Below, piece after piece: positions 60,045 through 64,000 of a stretch of 64,000 bases of DNA (the first letter of the stretch is position 1; every line of letters begins with the position of its first letter). The DNA lies in NCBI GenBank assembly GCA_938005545.1, contig CALKXV010000032.1, positions 1 through 64,000 on the forward strand, given 5' to 3'. The notes under the pieces were generated by a model. It searched no databases. It saw only the letters and a list, made by a program, of their open reading frames with translations, and was not told where the DNA came from. This DNA is from an uncultured Paracoccaceae bacterium (GTDB taxonomy: Bacteria > Pseudomonadota > Alphaproteobacteria > Rhodobacterales > Rhodobacteraceae). Both the position numbers and the translations under genes were made by a program.

Positions 60045-60616
60045 TCGAAAACGATGTCCTTGATGGCTTCGTCTTGCTCAAGACCAAGGCCGAAATAACC
60101 TTCGCGTTCGATTTCTGCTTTGACGCGAGGGTCACGACGGAACCACGGGCCTTTGCCTTTGGCCTCGGGGTGCCGTTCGGCCCAGCGTTTGCTCCATGTG
60201 TTGGCTTTGATCCATTCGTCCGATCCAGCGGGTTTGATCAGTTGCAACAAATAGATGTTTCTGGCGCCAAGATCAGGATCATCAAGGATCATGCCATCGA
60301 CTTCGATAGTCGTCTGGCAGTGCGGTAAAAGATCGGTCGACGCACCCTGAAAGCCGGACTGTGAGTTTTTGTTAGGATAGACCAGCACATTGTCAGCGGT
60401 GCGCACCAAACCAAGCTGACGGCTTCCGTCGCCACAATTGTCGGGGCAATTGCCGGAAAGCTCACACAGGATGTCGACGACTTTCGCCTCAAACCTGGCA
60501 GGCACTTCGGCATAAAGGTTCCAAGATTTTGCTTTGGACCCTTCCGAGAAATCTTGCGCGATCAATGCCGCAGGCGCGGCCATAAGCGCGATGATCAAAG
60601 AAAATAATTTTTTCAT
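60041..60616 (-). CDS. Periplasmic hypothetical protein with Cys motif
   Basis: 191 aa. Signal peptide (MKKLFSLIIALMAAPAALIA). Features: CELSGNCPDNCGDGSRQLGL, LLPHCQTTIEVDGMILDDPD and a basic C-terminal helix region (KRWAERHPEAKGKGPWFRRD). The Cys cluster could bind a metal or form disulfides. Not recognised as a named family; overlaps the SCO gene by 4 bases and the next gene by 4, so the three probably work together. Confidence 0.7.
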   Translation of the reverse strand: MKKLFSLIIALMAAPAALIAQDFSEGSKAKSWNLYAEVPARFEAKVVDILCELSGNCPDNCGDGSRQLGLVRTADNVLVYPNKNSQSGFQGASTDLLPHCQTTIEVDGMILDDPDLGARNIYLLQLIKPAGSDEWIKANTWSKRWAERHPEAKGKGPWFRRDPRVKAEIEREGYFGLGLEQDEAIKDIVFE

Positions 60617-61068
60617 CTGTCTGCCTTTGGAACTGCGAATGGGGGAACGGTGCCTAGGTCTTCGTGGTTTTGCAATTGGATGTCCAGGTCGCTGACCACT
60701 TCCTCGACAACCAGATAGTTCAGGCCATCACGCTTATAAAGCATACCGTCGGCTTCGATGGTGTGGCTGGCAAGGCGCAGCTGGGTATCGCCGCCCGCGC
60801 TGTCCGAACTGTCTTCGATCTTCATGACCATATAGACAGTGCCATCTTCGGCCAGTAATCCAACCGGAATACCACCCGCCGAACACCAAAGTGCGCAGGT
60901 GTGATGCGCCGTTCCGATCACGGCGTCAGGGCCGCCCATGACGCCTGAAAAATAGCACCATGTGTCAATAATTTCGCCTTTAACGCTGATGCGCTCACCT
61001 TCTGCGGCAAAGGCTGGCGCGGCCAAAGTGCTGCAAATGGCAAAGGCTGAAAGGAAGATCGATTTCAT
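60613..61068 (-). CDS. Periplasmic hypothetical protein with HxxCAxxC motif
   Basis: 151 aa from ATG 61068 (signal peptide MKSIFLSAFAICSTLAAPAFA); the longer frame to 61110 is less likely. Key stretch: DTWCYFSGVMGGPDAVIGTA then HHTCALWCSAGGIPVGLLAE, a conserved His-x2-Cys-x3-Cys arrangement suited to metal or redox chemistry. First gene of the operon with the second Cys protein and SCO. Function unknown, but the company of SCO hints at copper or thiol handling (inference). Confidence 0.7.
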   Translation of the reverse strand: MKSIFLSAFAICSTLAAPAFAAEGERISVKGEIIDTWCYFSGVMGGPDAVIGTAHHTCALWCSAGGIPVGLLAEDGTVYMVMKIEDSSDSAGGDTQLRLASHTIEADGMLYKRDGLNYLVVEEVVSDLDIQLQNHEDLGTVPPFAVPKADR

Positions 61069-61244
61069 AAATTTTGCCCTCCTTGGGTCATTTTCTAAAG
61101 TAGACCACAAGAGAAAATGCGTGGCAAATCACGATCTTCTGAAAACCGCGTTTGAGCCTGTGTGCTGAAATTTCGGGCAAATCAGGGGGCTAGGCGTCGC
61201 TTGGCGGCGCGCCCATGAGTTCGATCTATGGCTGGTAAGGTGGC

Positions 61245-62078
61245 TTAGCCAAAGCGGGCGAAGCGTTGGTCGACCGGCATATCGACCGCCGCACTTCTGG
61301 GGACAGCCCGCATGACGATAAGGGTTGTGTTGTCCTGTTCCGCATTTCGTTGGTCCGAAACCGCGTTGAACATCTCCTGAGCAATATCCACGCTTTCCCC
61401 GAAGACGGAGTGAACCAGTATTTCTTCGATTTTGTCTTTGCTCAAGGTGCTCAAACCGTCGCTGGCCATAAGGATGACATCGTCCATTTCCAGAATGACC
61501 GGCTTTTTGGGATTGTCGATCTTGGTGATTTCTTTGCCATGGATTGCTGAAAGCAAAAGACCCCGGTCCGGGTGGTTGCGGCCCTTTTCTTCGCTGATCA
61601 TTCCGGCCTCGATCATAAAATCGATCTGCGCGGACATCGAGTGATCTGCGTTCAACCGTCTTAAGGTGCCATCCCGGAATAGATACAGCGCGCTGTCGCC
61701 GACAGAGGCCCAGTACAATCGGTTGCGCGATACCGCCACGGACAAAAGCGTGGCCCCCATCTTTTCGCCCTTTCCACGGTTCTGGATGAACGCTCCAAGT
61801 TCGCGATTGGCCACATGGGTGATGTCGTTCAGCTTTTGTGACAGCAGAAATTCTTTCTTATGAAATTCGTCCAAATCCGCCTGAAGCTCGCCCGTCACAC
61901 CCGTTACCAGAAAACTGGCAGCGGCAACGCCTCCGGCATACCCGCCCATCCCGTCAGACAGAACGGCAAATCCGGCATTCGCCTCGTCCGAAAATTCGTA
62001 TGCAAAACAATCTTCTTGGCTGTTGCGGGCACCGATGGCACTGCCAGCGGCCACATCGAATGTAAGTCCATAATTCAT
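61245..62078 (-). CDS. PP2C-family protein phosphatase
   Basis: 277 aa from ATG 62078 (MNYGLTFDVAAGSAIGARNS); the frame extends upstream without a good start. Metal-binding and catalytic motifs: ARNSQEDCFAYEF, AVLSDGMGGYAGGVAAASFL, LYWASVGDSALYLFRDGTLR, VILMASDGLSTLSKD and EQDNTTLIVMRA. It should remove phosphate from Ser/Thr with Mn2+/Mg2+. No kinase or type VI genes are adjacent in the window, so its partner is unknown. Confidence 0.92.
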   Translation of the reverse strand: MNYGLTFDVAAGSAIGARNSQEDCFAYEFSDEANAGFAVLSDGMGGYAGGVAAASFLVTGVTGELQADLDEFHKKEFLLSQKLNDITHVANRELGAFIQNRGKGEKMGATLLSVAVSRNRLYWASVGDSALYLFRDGTLRRLNADHSMSAQIDFMIEAGMISEEKGRNHPDRGLLLSAIHGKEITKIDNPKKPVILEMDDVILMASDGLSTLSKDKIEEILVHSVFGESVDIAQEMFNAVSDQRNAEQDNTTLIVMRAVPRSAAVDMPVDQRFARFG

Positions 62079-62584
62079 GTATCTGCACCTAAGACCAATT
62101 GCGCCTCGAAGGGCTGGTTGATTTTGTGTGCGCCGATACAATCAAATATTGGCGCTTGACCATTGGTCATAATGAACACGATTCCGGCTGAGTTGTCCTG
62201 ATGTACCGGTCTTTTTCGTCTCGTACTTGGAGTTCAATCTTCAAGAACTCCGTACATTTTGCTGCAAATTTGGTCGAAAAGATGATCGAAAGGGGTCATG
62301 CAATTGGCAAATGCCGCTGAAAGTTTGGGTTAGGGCATTAATTTTCGAGCGGCGAGCCCGCAATAAAGGCCGCCATCGTCAGCAAAATAAGGCTCTTTTG
62401 GCATTTGCGGTGACCAGGCACTGCCATCTCACCCTCGAAAATATTTATCCCCCATTCGACGTCAATCGCGGTTCTGGAACCCATCGGCGTCATGTGGTTA
62501 GAAAGGGGAATGCGCGTTGGCCTTTGGTTGGCAGGTGCGACCGTCCAGAACTTGAACCAATAAGCCAGTGTGGGAGTGATCCAG
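62079..62584. other. 506-base gap between the PP2C and dehydrogenase genes
   Basis: No supported gene. A minus-strand frame 62338-62493 could give 51 residues (MTPMGSRTAIDVEWGINIFE...) but has no ribosome site or family. The region should contain promoters for the PP2C gene (minus) and the dehydrogenase (plus). No clear hairpin. Confidence 0.35.
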
Positions 62585-63676
62585 ATGTCGAATGGGGTGC
62601 GCGTTGCGGTCATAAAAGGCGACGGAATTGGGGTCGATGTCACAGAGGCAACTCTTGCCGTCGTTGACGCGGCTCTGGCCAAAACCGGTGCCGCACCGCT
62701 TGTATATGATCCTATTCAGTCAGGAGCTGGATATTTTCGCGACACGGGTGTCGATATTGAACCCGGCGGCGAAAAACGGGCGGGCGAAGCTGATGCGATT
62801 TTTCTTGGCGCGATTGGTCTGCCGTCTGTGCGCCACGCTGATGGAACCGAGATTTCGCCGCACCTAAGGCTTCGTGATCGGTTCGGTCTTTATGCAGGGG
62901 TACGCCCGGTGCGCGCTTATCCAAACGCACCGCAACGGTTGGCGGACCCGCGCGCGGCGGGGATTGATATGGTGATTTTGCGCGAAAGCACCGAAGGCCT
63001 GTTTTATTCCGCCGCTGCCCATGGGCGCAGTGATATCCGGGGCGATGAGGAGGTGCGCGACACGCTTCGGATCACCCGGAAAACGACAGAAAAACTTCAC
63101 CACTTTGGCTTCCGTCTGGCCGAGCGGCGCAAAGCCCGTGGCAAGCCCGGCAAGCTGACGTGTGTCGATAAAGCCAACGTTTTCGCCTCCATGGCGTTCT
63201 TTCGGAAGATATTTGATGAGATCGCGCCCGAATATCCGGGCGTCGAAGTCGGGTACAACTACGTCGATGCGCAAGCCTTGGATCTGGTGCGTCAGCCTTG
63301 GGCCTTTGATGTGATGGTGATGGAAAACATGTTCGGCGACATCCTGTCGGATTTGGCCGGTGGTTTGGTCGGCGGCATGGGCATGGCGTCTTGTGCAGAA
63401 ATCGGCGACGACATCGGGCTTTTTCAACCAGCGCATGGATCCGCGCCGGACATAATGGGTCAAGACAAGGCAAACCCGCTGGCGGCGATCCTGTCGGGCG
63501 CTTTGATGCTGGATTATCTGGCTGAAAAGACGAATGAACCCGGATTGGGCGACGCCGCGGGGTTGATCGATCAAGCGGTGGAAAAAGGGTTCGAAGCCAA
63601 TCGGTTGCGTCCAATGGAATTCGGCGGCGACATGGGCACCAAGGCTGTAACCGAAACGGTGCTGGAATTTCTCTGA
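62585..63676 (+). CDS. Isocitrate/isopropylmalate/tartrate dehydrogenase-family enzyme
   Basis: 363 aa from ATG 62585 (GGGAG 8 bases upstream); a GTG at 62570 is possible. Family blocks: [132 protein letters not shown]-dependent decarboxylating oxidation of a 2-hydroxy acid. Isolated from leu genes and next to a uronate dehydrogenase-like gene, it is more likely a tartrate/malate-type member than LeuB. Confidence 0.85.
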   Translation: MSNGVRVAVIKGDGIGVDVTEATLAVVDAALAKTGAAPLVYDPIQSGAGYFRDTGVDIEPGGEKRAGEADAIFLGAIGLPSVRHADGTEISPHLRLRDRFGLYAGVRPVRAYPNAPQRLADPRAAGIDMVILRESTEGLFYSAAAHGRSDIRGDEEVRDTLRITRKTTEKLHHFGFRLAERRKARGKPGKLTCVDKANVFASMAFFRKIFDEIAPEYPGVEVGYNYVDAQALDLVRQPWAFDVMVMENMFGDILSDLAGGLVGGMGMASCAEIGDDIGLFQPAHGSAPDIMGQDKANPLAAILSGALMLDYLAEKTNEPGLGDAAGLIDQAVEKGFEANRLRPMEFGGDMGTKAVTETVLEFL

Positions 63677-63679
63677 CCC

Positions 63680-64000
63680 CTAGTTTTCGTGGATCACGTC
63701 GCTGGCAAAGGTGCCGCCCTGAAAAAGCACCGTTGGGTCATCGGGGCCGGGGTGGTCCATCGCAGCATCAAGCTTGGCGCGAAAGATTTCTGAATTGTCC
63801 TGTGGTTCCCAACCCAAATAAGCGACGTGGGAATTATCCCACCAACCGGCATCGTTTGCCGAAGCTCCATAGATGATCGGGCATCCTAAGGTTTCGACCG
63901 CGAATACACGTTCTATCAAACGCACGAAGTCAGCGGGGCTGAGCCAGGTGGACAACATACGGTGGTTTTCTGGTTCGGGCTTACAGGACCCGATGCGCAA
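63680..64000 (-). CDS. NAD-dependent epimerase/uronate dehydrogenase-like protein, 3' part
   Basis: The last 106 residues of a gene that runs off the right edge. RIGSCKPEPENHRMLSTWLS, FVRLIERVFAVETLGCPIIY and GASANDAGWWDNSHVAYLGW are characteristic of uronate dehydrogenase (Udh), which oxidises galacturonate or glucuronate to aldaric acid lactones. The catalytic Tyr-x3-Lys is outside the window. It converges with the dehydrogenase gene with 3 bases between the stops. The leftward end is complete. Confidence 0.75.
   Translation of the reverse strand: MRIGSCKPEPENHRMLSTWLSPADFVRLIERVFAVETLGCPIIYGASANDAGWWDNSHVAYLGWEPQDNSEIFRAKLDAAMDHPGPDDPTVLFQGGTFASDVIHEN

Noticed and set aside
62338-62682. 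114-codon minus-strand ORF before the dehydrogenase gene
   Set aside because: Its first half overlaps the clear 62585 gene; the rest has no ribosome site or recognised family.
1-64000. CRISPR array
   Set aside because: No regularly spaced short repeats were seen; the only long repeat is the tRNA-Cys duplication.

Overview
The window looks like chromosomal DNA of an alphaproteobacterium of the Rhodobacterales (Roseobacter type). This rests on gene content and order: a pcm-tolC-family pair, a PopZ-like acidic protein, a VPLPA-type C-terminal sorting signal, and a formate dehydrogenase locus with its DUF3305/DUF3306/DUF6494/DUF6505 satellites. No search could be run, so family names come from motifs read in the translations.

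Layout. 1-10.4 kb is an accessory region, clearly AT-richer than the rest (spot counts near 43-47% G+C against about 60% in the formate dehydrogenase genes). It opens with the end of an IS3-type element that has cut off a large serine recombinase. A tight four-gene operon follows (1739-4878): a two-TM protein with a degenerate PLD-like domain, a Nudix hydrolase, a PfkB-like kinase and a GHMP/beta-RFAP-synthase-like enzyme. This is the best candidate here for an undescribed system. A second island (5035-10361) is bounded by a 46-bp repeat of the 3' half of tRNA-Cys and carries a caspase-like protein with a C-terminal propeller-like region plus two small envelope proteins.

10.4-26.4 kb is mostly core: tRNA-Cys, pcm, a TolC-family protein, the PopZ-like protein, homoserine dehydrogenase, a TetR regulator with its own palindrome, a CNBD-fused mechanosensitive channel, a LAL-type regulator, a VPLPA-anchored secreted protein, and a PlsC-CdsA-CDP-alcohol transferase lipid module.

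26.5-41.5 kb is a large catabolic locus under a LacI-type regulator. It has a complete carbohydrate-type ABC importer (ATPase, binding protein, two permeases) and an unusual enzyme set: a HisD-like dehydrogenase, three two-domain SnoaL-like proteins, a PNPOx-like protein, a double cupin, a methyltransferase, a MetE-C-like protein, an RraA-like protein and a Gfo/Idh/MocA oxidoreductase. A LacI-type palindrome lies between the two divergent arms. The substrate is unknown.

41.6-59.5 kb holds a MATE exporter and then the formate dehydrogenase region: maturation and accessory genes (Mrp, DUF6494, DUF6505, lipoate-ligase-like, poly-ferredoxin, DUF3305, DUF3306, TorD-like, TAT-target peptide), a Cys-type molybdenum/tungsten catalytic subunit, a Fe-S subunit, a cytochrome b subunit, a WD40-cytochrome c fusion and a tungstate-type TupABC importer. 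Together they suggest a tungsten formate dehydrogenase facing the periplasm.

59.5-64 kb has a SCO-type protein with two linked cysteine-containing periplasmic proteins, a PP2C phosphatase, an isopropylmalate/tartrate-dehydrogenase-family enzyme and the 3' end of a uronate dehydrogenase-like gene.
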